Assembly: GCA_050084515.1 (NCBI GenBank)
Contig: CM114272.1
Location: forward strand, 62,062,001-62,126,000
Source: Blasia pusilla
Taxonomy: Eukaryota; Marchantiophyta; Marchantiopsida; Blasiales
DNA: 64,000 nt
Direction: 5' to 3'
Every line of letters starts with the position of its first letter. Position 1 is the first letter of the stretch. Of the stretch, positions 43,500 to 56,524 are shown one piece after another. A program made the translations under genes and the position numbers. Below the pieces are notes generated by a model. It was given only the letters and a program-made list of their open reading frames with translations, did no database searches and was not told where the DNA came from.

Positions 43500-46100
43500 G
43501 GAGGTTTTTCTATCAACAAGCAAAGCTAAATAGCGGAATCCTCAGTAGGCTCCAATCCGCATTGATCTTGTATTTCAAGCAACAACGATGGGAGAGAGGG
43601 TGATGTTGCACAGAATCTGGGACAAGTGGTCCTCCGTACACGTCGACTCCGAAGGTACTAATCGGAATTCGATCGCTGCAACTTTCTTCTGTCCGCATTG
43701 CTGTGCATTTTGAGGTGCTTTCGAATTCTCTGCCTCATGTTCACGTTTGGGCTTGTTGTCATGATCCGAGGAGGAGGCTTTGTGAATTGTCTGGCACCGA
43801 CTTCTGCGGTTCCGGTTTTGATGGCGAAAATGTGTGCGGCAGACAATAATTCGCTTAGTGACGTGGTAGTTTTGACTCATCTGCGCAGGAGGTAAAACGC
43901 TCTGTGGAGCTGCTGTCGTGAACTTGGCTTCGGATCGACCTATAAGGTTTCCTGGTCTTGTGTGAGTAATCCTCCAAATTTGCAGATTTTTCTCAATGTA
44001 TGCCGATCAAGTTTCTCTGACAGGTTCCCCACTTATCCCGATTTATTTCTGGAAATTATACTCAAAATTTTGCTTCAAAATCTGTTGCACTCCTTCGTAC
44101 GTGGAACCCTCAAAGATTTTTCTTTCTTACAAGTAAGAATGGCTCTACTTCACAGCAATTGAGGCACTTTAGGGTCTTTCGTGCAGAAGTTGGCTCTCGG
44201 CTTAATCACGGAGGGCAATGGGAAAGAGGCAAACATATAATGATGGCTAAATTCCTTCCTGAACGTAATCCACTATTAAGAGTTTGGCATTCAAGATCCT
44301 GAGTTGCATGTCTCTGAATTTTATGTGAACAGGCTAGAGCAGGAGGGCCTATCACTAAAGTCATCGGACGTGCGACCAATTACTGCGGCCGTACGAGACC
44401 ACACTCTCCAAAATGAGTGCATCATTTTGGACTCCTGCAAATGTACAGTCGAACGTTCCAGCCAATCTGGATTTCAGCCAAGGCTTGGATTTGTTTCTCC
44501 TCTTCCAGCTTCTTAGACCTTAGGACGTCTTTTCTCCGGAAATCTGAAAGTGGTCATTCCAAATTGCACATCTCACTCATCGAATTAGTGTTCATTAACA
44601 CTCAGTCTGTATTCATTTCTGCAGATTATGTGACCGCTACGTATGAAAACCTTTACTGTGCCAGGCGTGGAGATGCAAAGACTATGCCTTGGGGAGGAGC
44701 CATCATTGGTCGGACACCAGCTTATATGATCATTTCAATGTATAAACACAAGTTACTGTGAACCTTTTCCATGTTTATCCAGGATTGAGGTTTGTTACTG
44801 TACTAATTTTCAGCTGTGAACATGTGCAGATATCATGGCACTCATGGTGCCGCAGCTAAAGCGTTGGCTGCCACTGAACTGCTGATGGATCAGCTAACTC
44901 CCCGGGGTGCCTGATGTATCGAATGTCCATCCCACACTTGAAGGTTTGATTCTTACCTCTCAGGATTATATGCTGCCGTCAGTTTTCTGCTGTGTTCATT
45001 TGTCTCAGCCCACGTCTTGCACTTTACACTCATTGTTGGAGAAACCAGGTGTTCAGAGTTTCAGACTGATGGCATAGATTGTCAAGGTGATCACAACTGC
45101 TTCTTGGCAATTCTGTTACTCTCAGCTCTCACTGGTTTCTATTGTACAGGAGACATGGCTCTTCTCACAAGTCAGAGAGTCAATGATCTGTGGGCGATAT
45201 TGTATATACCTTCTGTCTCCATGACTCTCCAATGTAAGTTTTGAAAACCTGATGAGTTTTGTCCTTCCATCAACTTCAAATATGAATCATTGATTGAAGA
45301 AAGCAAACAGCTTGCAGTTTGAACCTAATTTAGTTCTTGTGTGCAGTTTGAATGATGTATCATCACCACAGCCCTCGAGATCTGGTCTGAGTTGTGAGTC
45401 CTAATCTTCTCTCGGAGAGTATATCTATGTACCGTTTGCTGATGGTTCTGAAGTTCTGAAGCATATATTATTGAAGCAGAAATTTATCTTGATGAGTTTG
45501 GTCTCATTTGAAAGAGATCAAATGAGAGAAAGTGAAGGTAATGAAGATCCACTAAAAGAGTTATCAGTGAATGCAATTGCAAATTTTCACCTTTGGTTTG
45601 GGACTCGCTCTTCCAGGACTAGAGTGCTTGAAGTTAGGTGTAGTGTCAATGGTGTATATGGAACCACTGATAAGGTAGCTGTGAGGCTTTCAATGTGATG
45701 GTTCAGATGTGCAAAGAAAAGTGGCGTAATTGTGTGCATTCCCATCTTGTGCAAATTCATGGTTGGCATCTTATTTATCCTAGTCGATAGCCGCTTGTGT
45801 GTTGACTTCTAGGGCTTCCAATGTCTAATTCCAGGGAGCTAGTTTTGAAATGCAAATAATGCACGTGGACAATTAGATGTGGATCCTGTGTGCACGCTAC
45901 CGTGCTAGGGAAGTGGGTGCTATGGGTCATATGATTCTTATCATGCTGCTCCTCCAGGAGGCCCTCATCCAGGAGTTGACTACTTCCTCTTCTCTGCTGA
46001 GGGATCACTGGTGATAAAAAGTTGGTGAGATTATTCTTTTGCCCATCTTCATCTGATCATGTGTAAGACTACATAGCTCCCTTGTACATGTACGAAACAT
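43500..46100. other. Mixed stretch with exon-like pieces, gene not resolved
   Basis: GC content is intermediate. Exon-like pieces on the plus strand include ATGGGAGAGAGGGTGATG at 43588, a frame ending VNRLEQEGLSLKSS near 44360, DYVTATYENLYCARRGDAKT after a CAG at 44625, and YHGTHGAAAKALAATELL after a GTGCAG at 44829. I could not join them in phase or match a family, so no gene is called. It may be a decayed gene. Confidence 0.25.
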
Positions 46101-46317
46101 AAGGTGTATTTGTTCACTGCACTGGAGCGGTTTTCACTGTTTGCATCTGGAAATTTACAGTCGCTTGGTTTGATGAAAAAGATTCAAAAGTTTGCCCATT
46201 AATTTGATGTTGGGTATGATACATTCACAGAAAGGTCATGAAAACTAATGTAAAGGCTCAGAAATGGCCATCATTTGTACTGATACAAATGTAGGTTTCA
46301 GATGGCCTTCATTCGTA

Positions 46318-46347
46318 CCTCAAGCTGTACACTAGTACAGCTTGAGG
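46318..46347. repeat. Inverted repeat, 13-bp arms
   Basis: CCTCAAGCTGTAC and GTACAGCTTGAGG flank ACTA. A second smaller hairpin (CATTTGTA, TACAAATG) lies about 45 bp upstream. Confidence 0.85.
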
Positions 46348-46597
46348 GAGAAAAAGAGCTATCGGATATGAGTGTCCAAATTTCGGTAATTGAAAAAATT
46401 TGTTGTTTGTCCATGCCTCAAATTTTCTGTATGGATGACACATGTCACACATATGGAAATGTCCACAAGATGTCCTCCTTAGTACTATGGATTTCTACGG
46501 TAGATTCTCAATATAGGCCAATAAAGATATGATGAACTAGTGTAGCCCCTCAAAGTGGAGTAGGTAAAGAAAAGAGAATTGGAGAAACTATATAGAA

Positions 46598-46648
46598 ATT
46601 TCTCTTTTCTATAATTACAGAAGTGGAGTAATTATAGAAAAGAGAAAT
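46598..46648. repeat. Perfect inverted repeat, 21-bp arms, 9-nt loop
   Basis: The left arm 46598-46618 (ATTTCTCTTTTCTATAATTA, then C) and right arm 46628-46648 are exact reverse complements. The loop is AGAAGTGGA. An AGTGGAGTA motif lies on both sides, suggesting a duplication and inversion. Confidence 0.95.
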
Positions 46649-46699
46649 GATAAGGGAGTGGGATAATATGAAGACATAGGTTGTAAAGGTTACCATGAG

Positions 46700-48180
46700 A
46701 CATGTCACTAAAAAGAGCAACATGAAAGCCCCAAATCTATCTGAGCAACCTCAAATCCACGTTTGGTTTTTTCAGGGGACAAACACATTGTTACCCACTT
46801 CTCATTGGTGATATGCGGCTTGTTAACTACTATGCATTTGTGAACAAGTGTTCTTGTGGAGAGTTGTGTGTCATAGTAGCAGCGATTCAAATTATGGATC
46901 CATTTAATGGCTAGTATGGGGATTTTCAAGACATACCAACATGGAATTTGGTACCCTATGCACATAGACAAGTTTAGTGAATTCTTGGTGGCTAATTCTG
47001 ACTTCCATGACATTGCTAGACCTAGTCATTGGATTAGCCTCAAAAAGTAGCCCTTGAATGGGCCTTCTCTGCCTAAATCATGGTCTTGTCATTAAAAGAG
47101 GTTAGTATTACGATGCATTAAGGTAGATACGCCTTCCACATGTGGACAATGTCTGACAGCCAAACTCCTAGAATGAAATGATGTGCACATATCATCCTCT
47201 AGAGAATACAATACGTACTAAGGTCTATTAATGTGGACCTTGATAATGTGCATGTTCTTTAATGTTGACCTTGATGTTTGGGATCCAAATCTTCTACAAT
47301 AGTCATGGCATCTACAACAAAACATTTTCAACTCTACCTCTTCCTTCATAATATGCATGTTCTTTAATGTTTGGAACACTTTCACTCCTCTCTCAATCTA
47401 TTGAGTGATAATGATCATAGTAGGATCATCATCATGTATAAACCTCTCCAATATCATAAGAACATTGATGGTAATAGATTTATGATGGATTATTAGACCA
47501 TCTCCATGACTACTTGGTTTTCACATTTAAAAACCTAATTTTGTTGCGATGTGCGAATTATGATAGATTGGATTTTGATTCCATGCTCTCTCTAATATTC
47601 CTGATATTACATTGATACAAATTCTCCCCTCGATTTGTGGGGAGCTTATGTACCTTGTTTCATGTCTCGTCCTTGATTAACTAGTGATGTACTTCAAATT
47701 TTCCAAAATGTTTGGCCTTACCTAGAAGGAAATATCCACGTATCTTTCTACTACAATTATGGATAGAAAAAAGAAAGTGGGAAGGATTTCCTTATGTCAA
47801 AGTATGCAGTCGACTATATAAATCAACATGCACCAACTCTAAAGGATTCTTTGTTGTATTCCTTGATAATTTTGGAAATTCAAATTGTTATTGCTTACCC
47901 ATAATACCAACTTCACATGTATTCAACATTCCAAATTTTTTTGTTGAACAAGCATCCAACCTAGATTTCTGCATCTTATCTAGTAGAGAAGCAATGTCTA
48001 AGGGAAAGATCCCTTAAGGCCAAGCATTCCCAAAACATGTTGTGTTAAAAATGAACTTCAGGAGTTTGGTGATTTTTCCATGTTCAATAGAAATGGGCAT
48101 TTATATTCATCACCTTAAGTTCCACCTTTCAAGTAAGCGGCCCAAATAAAAAATAATTACTAATATTTTAAATAAAATAA
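46700..48180. other. No gene recognised
   Basis: Frames of about 100 codons exist at 46708-47013 (minus) and 47712-48017 (plus). Neither shows a motif I know. They may be pieces of an unclassified retroelement. Confidence 0.25.
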
Positions 48181-48243
48181 AGATATATTAATATTATAAC
48201 TAGTACATTTTCACACATGCGATGTTGTGGTCCAAGGGAATTC

Positions 48244-48279
48244 TGATGAACATACATATTATTATATGTATGTTCATCA
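48244..48279. repeat. Perfect inverted repeat, 16-bp arms
   Basis: TGATGAACATACATAT and ATATGTATGTTCATCA flank TATT. Confidence 0.95.
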
Positions 48280-48529
48280 ATGTCCGGGGAGAACCGGGTT
48301 ACGTGTTGACCCAGCCGGTAGAAATTTAGAATTTCCGATTAACTTTGCAAATAAACGGCCAAAAACCGGCAGAATAGAGGGGTCCTCCTTTGTATTTGTA
48401 TCTCTTTAACCGGTCGGATTCAAGAACATATCCATAATTACCGTTCTCGACCATTAAGACCAGAAATGTACCGGTTCTCGCCAAAAAACTACTCGGACCC
48501 TGATGTTCATCCCTCATCCCCTTCCTTTT

Positions 48530-50060
48530 TTTAGAAAGTCAAAAGGTTTGTGGAAGGTTGATTCATTTCTCCTTTCTTCTCTCATATTCCCTCCCCGATG
48601 AAATATTATTTTTATCTTTAAACCCATCTCCCATTGAAATATAATATTTAATATCTTTGCATCTCCATATTGAAAATCAAACTTTTATATTAAAAATTAA
48701 CTATTTGAAAATAATTATAAAATCCTCCATTTTCAAAATTTATTGGTCTCTCTTCCCCTCCCATATTGTAAATCACCATTTGTTTCTTCTCTCCCCATAT
48801 ATCGAAAATAAATTATTAAAAGAATTACAAAAAAATTTTCTTCAAAATTCATAGGTTTCTATTTTCAAAAAAATTAGGAAAACATTGTTGCAAAACCCTC
48901 TCCTCTTAAAAGAGAAAATATTTCTCTTTTCCTTCTTTATTAAAATCGAACGCCCTTATGAATAAGACAAAATAGTGGAATAGTAAGACAAAATAATATG
49001 ATGTTTAAATTTTTTCCCTTGATTCATATTAGATGGGTTGAGAAGATGCATGAGTGGATTTTTTTATTTTATTAATAATTAAATTGAAATTAGATTATAA
49101 TGGGTGATCCTATATGTCCAATAAGATAAAATATTGGGATAAATAGAAAAAAATGGTATAACTTTTTTTCCTTAAACCATATTTGATGGGAAGGCAAAAT
49201 GATTTTTAATGGAGAAGGCTTAGATATTGTTTAAATTTTTTTGGAAGGGTAAAATTATTTAGGGTAGTGGGGTATTATTTAAATTTTAATTAAGAGTGGA
49301 ATTTTATTATTCTTCCAAGATTTAATAAAATTTAAATTTGAAATGGAAAAAAATTAATATTTTCAAATATAATCATGTTAATTCATGTTTGATATTTTGG
49401 GAAAGCAAAATGGACTTGAATGGAAAAAATAAAATTATTTCATTAATTAAAAAATATTTTAATGGATGTTATTTTGGTGGGAAGAATGGAAGGGGAAGAG
49501 TAGGCACTTTTAAACTTTTATGGAAGAGTGGAATTATTTAAGTGAGTAGGGTGTTATTTAAGTTTTAATTTAAAAATAAAATTATTTAGAAAGAGAAATT
49601 ATAATACTCTTTTAAGATTTAAGAAAATATAAATTATTCTTAAAATTTAAAATTCTATTTAAATTTTGTTCCACCTTCTAAGATGAAGAAATGTGCAAAG
49701 GCTCTCTTTCACCAAGGAGGGCTTTTCTTTCCATTTTCAAATTTTTTTTTTCTTTGGATAATTTAGATTGAATTTTTGGGTTGGTTGGAGTCCAAAGGTT
49801 ACTTTGAGGTTTGTTGAGTATTTGGGATACCTTAGGGGACATTTGAGTCAACTAAAGGTAATTCGAACTACCCACAATATGCATTTGTTTGGGATCCGTT
49901 AGGGGATATTTGAGTCAACTAAAGGTAATTCGAACTACACACAACATGGGTTTGTTTGATTTTGGGGTCCATTAGAGGCCATTTGAGTGAACGAAAAGTA
50001 AATTGAATGACCCACAACATCACGTATCAGACTCTTTGAGTTTTTTTTTTAATTCATTTA
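48530..50060. other. AT-rich DNA, no gene seen
   Basis: Very AT-rich. The stretch 48955-49200 shares AAGACAAAATAGT-type phrases with 29.5 kb and 57.1 kb, probably parts of one repeat family. Confidence 0.4.
49820..50025. repeat. Tandem repeat, three units of about 70 bp
   Basis: The blocks ATTTGAGTCAACTAAAGGTA and ACCCACAATATGCATTTG recur near 49840, 49908 and 49980, the last copy most diverged. Confidence 0.7.
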
Positions 50061-50064
50061 CTGC

Positions 50065-50248
50065 TATGGGAGAATGTCCTCTTGATTTTCAAACACCTAT
50101 CTATTTGACATGTGACATCAGGGGAATTTTTTTTTCACGTTTTGTAAATAACAATAACTTTTTTTGAATTTGTTCGCAACATCATTAATCTTTTTCTTTT
50201 AGAAACTATACACTATCTCCTAAACACTTTTGTATTTCCAGTTACTAG
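50065..50248 (+). mobile_element. Short Helitron-like element
   Basis: It begins near CTGCTATGGGAGAATG and contains GAATTTGTTCGCAACATCAT, as in the pair at 23.7-24.1 kb. It ends TTACTAG before T. The terminal hairpin is not preserved. Confidence 0.4.
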
Positions 50249-50299
50249 TTCTCATTATTCTCCCAGCCTTTGAATACTATGGTACCCCGACTGAGGAAG

Positions 50300-53200
50300 A
50301 AGCAGCTCTAATCGCCTTTGGTTGACACCTGATACTGGCATTGCGTTGGTGTCCAATCTATGGTCTATGGTCGCCTAGGGTGTGTATGATTTCATATCGC
50401 CGAGCTCGAGAAGTGGTAATCGGGCTGATGGCTTATCATTTCGCTGCATTACGAGCGCAGCACGCTCGGGAATTGTGGCTCCAGGGTCCGCCTTTGCTTG
50501 TTTGGAAGTCCAAGCTTCACCGATGGCTCATCGAGGCAGCCTCGTTCGGTAGGTCGGCAGGTGTGCACCACTTCGTAGTTTCTTTTCCCGATGATTCGTC
50601 ACGCGTCACGAATCGGGCCCAAGATGGCGATGACGACGCATGACACGCTGATCCTGCAGCCGGATGTCTGTCAAGGTACACACCACGACCTTTTCGCAGC
50701 CTGTAACGCCCGTCGTTGTTGCTAGTTGAAGCTGAACCTGTCACAATCTTTTCGTAGTTCGTGCTGACCACGTGACTAACCAGCTCCGTTTCCGATGGTT
50801 CTTCGGAAAAGCACCATGTCAGGAGCAGAATTCTAAGTAAGCCCAGGATGCAGGGCTGTACAACGTCCGGATTGCAGAAGCGCATGCAATTGTTCTACGT
50901 ATAGTAATATATTAAACCGATGCTGGACCTTGGACAATAAGGATGGCAGTATGTTTAGATTCGATTAGGGCTTTCGCAGCTACCTATGGACAAACTTGAT
51001 GCATCCGACTTCTCATCTCTTGACATCACTGATGACTGATGTGATAGGCTCCATAGTCACTGGGTAGGTCATGTATGGATGGCTTGGTGCTCCCCCATAT
51101 GGAACTGCAGAGGTTTGCTTTAGGGTGCCTCTTCCTGATATTCCACAGGGCCCAATGTGACTAAAGAACAGAGTTGACTCTGGTTGGTGATTGATTCCTG
51201 TAGTAGGCTTTGCAGCGACAGACCCCACGCTCCAGTTGAACGATTCTCAGTGCTGGATGGCACCAGCACTGAGAGATTTCACGGGTTAAGTCGTGCCCGC
51301 CTGTCGTAGAGTACAGATATCTACGTTGGGACTTTGCCCTAGCTCCCTATCCTCCTTTTCGTCAGTCATACTCACTGGCAGTTCTGAGGACATGCGAACC
51401 AGTGACAGGTTAGAGCTAGCGTCCATTCCCGCGAGTAGCAAGCGCTTTCCGGATATGAAAGCAAGGTAAAGTATTACCACTTAAAAGACGGGAAGGTAAC
51501 TGTTTCCGTGGAGCGAATAGTGTTGCCACCAGATAGGCTTCAGAGGAGTCCTGTTCGGTTGAGTTCTAATGAAGTAGATCCGTACTCCAACTTGGCTGAT
51601 TGTGGCCTCTCGAGATTGCCGCATGGGACTTCTTCCCATTTAAACCCTAGAGTTGAACCACCGAGCAGGAGTCCATTCAGCACAAGCAGTCATGGCAGGG
51701 GGAATGGCGATATTAGAGCGATGTAGGAAAAAAAAACAATGGCCTTACATTCTCCAGTAATTTCCGACTTCCTCTTCGATGTGCCACATAGCCCAAACCT
51801 CACCCAACCTGATATTCTCTGCGGAGACTTGACGTTCATGGGTCTGGCTAAAAGTGGCTTCTTTCCACGTGAGGGAACCGGACGCTTTCAGTACCCGGTC
51901 CTTTTCTTCAGCTTTAACTCACATTCTCCAATAGACCCTGCCTGATACAGCGTGCCATGAGGTCAAACCTGCCCTGCTCTTGGAGTACAACCACAAATTT
52001 ACTTGGCAGCCATAAAAAGGAGAATGGGACCCGTTCCGAATATGAAACCATGGGACCGGACTCGAGGGAGAAGACCACTACCATACTGGAACCATTCAAA
52101 CAACAAAGTGAGTATTTCCCTGCAACAGAGGGCCAAGCTCCCTGGATGGGAGGAACACTTCGCGCCAGGAAATCTGCTTCAAGAAAGCACAACAACTAGG
52201 TCTCTACACAGCACCATTTGCCATCGTGCACTCTGCGAAGAAGTCCAAAAACAATGCGGGCAAAATCTACGAAAAAGCTGAGAAGAACAAAGATACCTTA
52301 TTGCATTCACTAGTGCGGACAAGACTTTCCTGCCTTACCAGTAATAATCAGGAAGGACGAGTTCAAGAGAAGTACCTTCCACATAAATTCCGCGTGTGGT
52401 AACCTCCCACTACATCATTGACCACCCGACACACGATTTGACAACTCAAATTTCGTGGAGAACAAACCTGAAAGGCTTCAAAGAGCCACAGGGATGTGCC
52501 GTTAATCCGAGATGCTACATGCATCCCAGAAGTCAGTGCGTCTACATCATGGGATGGAGACCCGACTAACGTTCCAAACGTGTACCAACATAAGAAATAT
52601 CTTGTATTTTGAGAAGCATGTAATGACCGCACACATGGAAGTCTCTCCTGCAAAAGTTTCAAACCCGTTTTCTTTAGCCGTCCTTTCATGTGCAAATGTT
52701 CAACTCTTGGAAGCGATATCTGGAATTTTCAATGGACCTGACTCCCGATGAGGAAGTTCACCATGGTACTTTCTGCAGAAGTTAGGGGGTTCAATCCAAA
52801 TGATCCGATAGGCTCTTCCTCTACATTCTATGTGGTAAACATGCGCATGTACTTGTAATAAAGAATCAACTATTCTTCAAGAATTGTCAGACAGTCCTAC
52901 TGAGAAAACTGGAAGTTAGGAAGGTATGATGTAAATCTCCTTTCCAGGACTTCTACATCAATTCGCTCGTTATTACGGGATACAGCGTGTCTGCCCTGCT
53001 TCGACTGTTGTCGACATTCACGTTCAAGGCAGACAGGATAGTCATCTCGTGTTGGATCCGTTCTTCAGTACATCGTGTGATTAAAAAACAAACCATCTTT
53101 CACCAAAACAACGAACAGGATTGTGGAACGAATTCGGGAAAACATGCAGAGAGAGTTTTGAATAAGTTTCACATCGTAACGCTTGTGAGAATTTAGTAGT

Positions 53201-53650
53201 AATATTCAACCATTGATGTGGTATAGTCTGTACGTTGTCTTAGAAATATGTTCAGAATCTTCAAGATGGTCCACCAATCACCTCCAGACACTCCAGGAAG
53301 GTGATGTATGTCAAGCTCTTAGCTGAAAGTGCAGATATCTACCAGCGTTCTGTACATGGGTGTTGACAAAATTGTGACATAAGGCAAGTCACGGGTATCA
53401 AAGACAAGTTAATTTACTTGTAATTGATGTATGAAGGAGGGAGGAATGACGAATGTAAACTGAAATCACCTGGATCTCAGCGCTGCCACAAAACTTGGGC
53501 CGATGCCGACACTCAGCCAGTTTATTTCACGCAGACAAGACCTTCGAGAACATTTTTACAAGGTTGTTTCGAAGAGGCATGCTGCTTTTCTACAAGTGAC
53601 CACCTTCTACGATCCGGGTAGGAAGTTGGTTCGGGCTGCGGGTCAAGCAG
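50300..53650. other. GC-richer stretch, exons not resolved
   Basis: The base composition is like that of the host genes nearby. Candidate plus-strand pieces are 51999-52199 (after TTGGCAG, reading HKKENGTRSEYETMGPDSRE and ending SASRKHNN with a stop) and 51508-51726 (S/P/R-rich). Minus-strand alternatives exist in the same places. I recognised no domain and could not join pieces in phase. An inverted repeat TCTCAGTGCTGG/CCAGCACTGAGA lies at 51246-51275. Confidence 0.25.
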
Positions 53651-53686
53651 AGCAGGACCTCACTGGAATTCCTCATATCTCCTCGA

Positions 53687-54589
53687 CTATCTCCAGAAGG
53701 CGAGTCGGGACATCTTTTGCGACAGTGAAGTTTGGAGAGTGGCAGCGCGATCGTGATGATCGGAAACGTCTTTCATGTCTTCTCTCCAAAACTTCAAAAC
53801 ATGCAAACTCTCTTCTTCTGTTGATCTCTGGATGATGATGCGTGAAGAGAACCCTTTCTTCTTCATTATCTGACATATTTCACCGGGCTTGTTGGCCGTG
53901 AGAGTGAGAAGGTAAAACAAACCTTTACTGGACATGAGCTCGTCAACAATAGCCAACATGCGATCTATCACAGTCCGGCCACGGTCTCCTCCTGCCCAAG
54001 ATGCGGTAATCCCTGCCACACCAACCTCGTCTTCAGGAGTGGGTACATAGGGCGGGTTAAAAACCAGCACATCTACTGCCCCAGCTAACCGCTTTTCCAG
54101 ACCCGTGACGAGATTCGTCACCACCACATCAGCCTCAATTCCATGAGCAGCCAGAGTTTGGCAAGTGACCTGCGCAGCTGTACTGCTAATGTCCGTCGCT
54201 ATATAATGAGTCCCACTCCCCGCTCCCATCATCAAGGCCAGAGACGTAATTACATATCCGCTTCCACACCCCACTTCCAGACACAGAGATGGCTGCCGTT
54301 CCAAGAGATGGACCTTGTCAGCTAGGAGAGCGTCCACGAGCGCAAATGAGTCGTCACAGGGCTCATACACCTCAGGATGCCTTGCCACTAGTCGAACGCT
54401 TGCAATCCTCCGCCGGGGTGATTCCTGTCATCACATAATTGGGCATAAACACGAGCATTATCTATGACCTAGCAGTTTTCCGACCTCAAACCCTTCCCTG
54501 TACGTAAACCCCCATTTGTGAACCTCACTCTCAACTGTTCGCAAACTCGAAAACCAGCAAACCGGCATTCATCCACCTACCATAACCAT
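53687..54589 (-). CDS. HEMK2: HEMK2/N6AMT1/MTQ2-type protein glutamine methyltransferase
   Basis: The main exon (54424-53687) encodes a class I SAM methyltransferase. HPEVYEPCDDSFALVDALL is followed by CLEVGCGSGYVITSLAL (motif I), HYIATDISSTAA (motif II), VDVLVFNPPYVPTPEDEVG (the catalytic NPPY), SWAGGDRGRTVIDRML, GLFYLLTL and STEEESLHVLKFW. In yeast and animals this family, with TRM112, methylates the GGQ glutamine of eRF1. The ORF lacks an in-frame ATG. I propose a first exon coding only ATGGTTATG (54589-54581, donor GTAGGT) joined in phase to GAATCACCC, giving MVMESPRRRIASVRLV and a protein of 248 residues. The ~30-residue C-terminal tail extends past the usual end. The enzyme call is strong, the start is inferred. 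Confidence 0.85.
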
Positions 54590-55140
54590 CGACCGCTCTC
54601 CGTCGAATCACCCGAAAGAATCCGCGGCACGTCACGTTCTTCTCGCTCACTCAATCCACCGCTCGCGGCTCGCCACAGCACAATTTCCTTTCCCTCCCTC
54701 CCTCCCTCTCCCCTGCGCACATTCCTCACACGGACCTCCCCTCCCCTCCCCTCCCTCGGAGCAACTCCACCCCGCAAGAGACTCCAGCAGCAGGGACCCG
54801 GCCAGCGCGATGACACACCGCTGAGCGAAGGGGGTGGGGGGGTGTGACTCGCGGCCTGTAAAAACGCGTCGACGGCGTCGCCGTTGCCGTCTTCCTCCTC
54901 CCTCGCCGGGCTCCCTTTCTGTCCGTCCCGTGGGCACGGGCAGAGGACAGAACAGGGCAGGGCAGCGGTCACAGACGGAGATCGCAGCGCGTCGCCGCCC
55001 TCGGGAGCGTGTTCGCTTTTCTCCGACTGATCTCCTCTACTCTACTCTTGGGCCGTTTGTCGGGACCCATAACCAACCGCGTTCTTCCCTCACAGATCGC
55101 GTACGGACTTTCTTCCCTGTAAGTCCGCTCCGCACGTGAT
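54590..55140 (-). promoter_or_regulatory. GC-rich leader and promoter region of HEMK2
   Basis: This stretch is the most GC- and CpG-rich in the window, with C-rich tracts (CTCCCTCCCTCC, CCTCCCCTCCCC) at 54690-54770. The frames here are shadows of biased composition. It could serve the HEMK2 gene alone; no plus-strand gene is seen to the right. Confidence 0.45.
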
Positions 55141-55214
55141 CCATGTCGATGTCCAGGTGCCATGTATGTGTATATTTGTATGATGGGTTCCAGGAGCGTC
55201 ATGTCGTATGTTAT

Positions 55215-55356
55215 CCTTTAAAAAAAACAACATAAGGAAAAGATTAATGATGATGTTCATAAATTGTAGTATAATTTTTTTTCTTGTCCAATTGTCATAG
55301 GTCAAGTAGAGATGCGCTTGCAAGTTGAGAAGGCACCCTCCCATAAGAATGTAGAT
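55215..55356 (-). mobile_element. Helitron-like 5' fragment
   Basis: The minus strand starts TCTACATTCTTATGGGAGGG and continues GCCTTCTCAACTTGCAAG, then AATTTATGAACATCATCATT and AATCTTTTCC, matching the second element at 23.9-24.0 kb. The 3' end is missing. Confidence 0.45.
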
Positions 55357-55639
55357 GTCACCTCCCTCCTCCCAAACTCGGTGTGGGACCGAGTGTGGTG
55401 ATCGATTCTACTAGTCTCTCATGGATTCTCACTTTTTATTTCATACATATTTTGTATTTATGGAGCTATGTTAAAGTTAATAGTCAAATGTTTTCTAAAT
55501 GTCCACCCTTTGTCATTGCATTCATCATCTCCACTTAAGAAATGAGTTGTCTTTAGTTACTATGCTCTTTCATTGCACAAAACTCAAAAGTTTTGATGCG
55601 TGCTTAAGCCAATGGGCTTTTGAGGCGGGCTCATGTCGT

Positions 55640-56300
55640 AGTAGACGCCATTGCTAGAAGCCCTTTCAATGGTAGTCATGTTGAGGTATGCAAATATTGA
55701 GGAGGAGGATATTGATGAGCGATCCTAAGGTTATATGAGGAGGGACTATGTCTAACCACAGCAGATGAGGCCGAAGACTTTGGGTCTCACAATAGGACAC
55801 ACTATTTTTAGGGTACGTGAGGATTTGCCGTATGACATTCTCTTGTTAGAGAGGCATGATGGTATGACTTAGAAGAACCATTTGTGTAACTATGCGTCAT
55901 ATCACCTTCCCAATATTCATAGTGTAGTTGATCCGAACTCGACAGTATACTTGTAGGTTTGCACTAATGCCATGTTTGACACCAACTTTTACTAGAGTTC
56001 TTGAGGGACGATATATGTGACCCAAATATACATAGTATAAATAGCCAAAAAATTAGACTTATGCAAGTGACAAAAAGGTAATTAACGATGCAACTACTGA
56101 GCACCTCACCTTTTAGCTCTTGACATCCTAAAGGTGTAAGTCACAAATAGATCGAGATAGACGACTATATGAAGTTATAGAGACCTAAGCACCAAAAAGG
56201 GAATGATTGAAAATATTTTGATGGCTACTCACGTTGGTACATGGACTCAATGGTTGAATGTGTTTGGTTAGTGATAATGATGTGTATGCATGCGACAACT
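55640..56300 (+). pseudogene. Second Ty3 relic: integrase tail and 3' region
   Basis: RPKTLGLTIGHTIFRVREDL, PYDILLLERHDGMT and NHLCNYASYHLPNIHSVVD match the integrase tail at 16460-16620. The PHD-like finger is deleted: the sequence passes to the 3' region, which shares the GACCTAAGCACCA and GAAAATATTTTGATGG blocks with 16.9 and 17.4 kb. Confidence 0.65.
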
Positions 56301-56524
56301 ATAATATCTTTTATAGGTGAATGAATAGTGTCCACAAGATATTTCGAGGAAGATGTAAGTCCAAGCCTAATAGGTGTAGGATGATATATTGGGGAATATG
56401 ATAATCTATAAGTACACGTTTCCCTCTCCATGAGTCATGAAGAGATATCATAAGATATGATGGTTATTATATTAATTGGTACGTTGTATCTACGTTGTAT
56501 GTTTTGCTTGAATATTTATAGAGA

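Noticed and set aside
44829-44920. YHGTHGAAAKALAAT segment resembling a class III aminotransferase
   Set aside because: No neighbouring aminotransferase motifs (GTEA, lysine site) were found in phase.
54577-54972. Long frames on both strands upstream of HEMK2
   Set aside because: They reflect GC-rich, stop-poor composition and show no domain.
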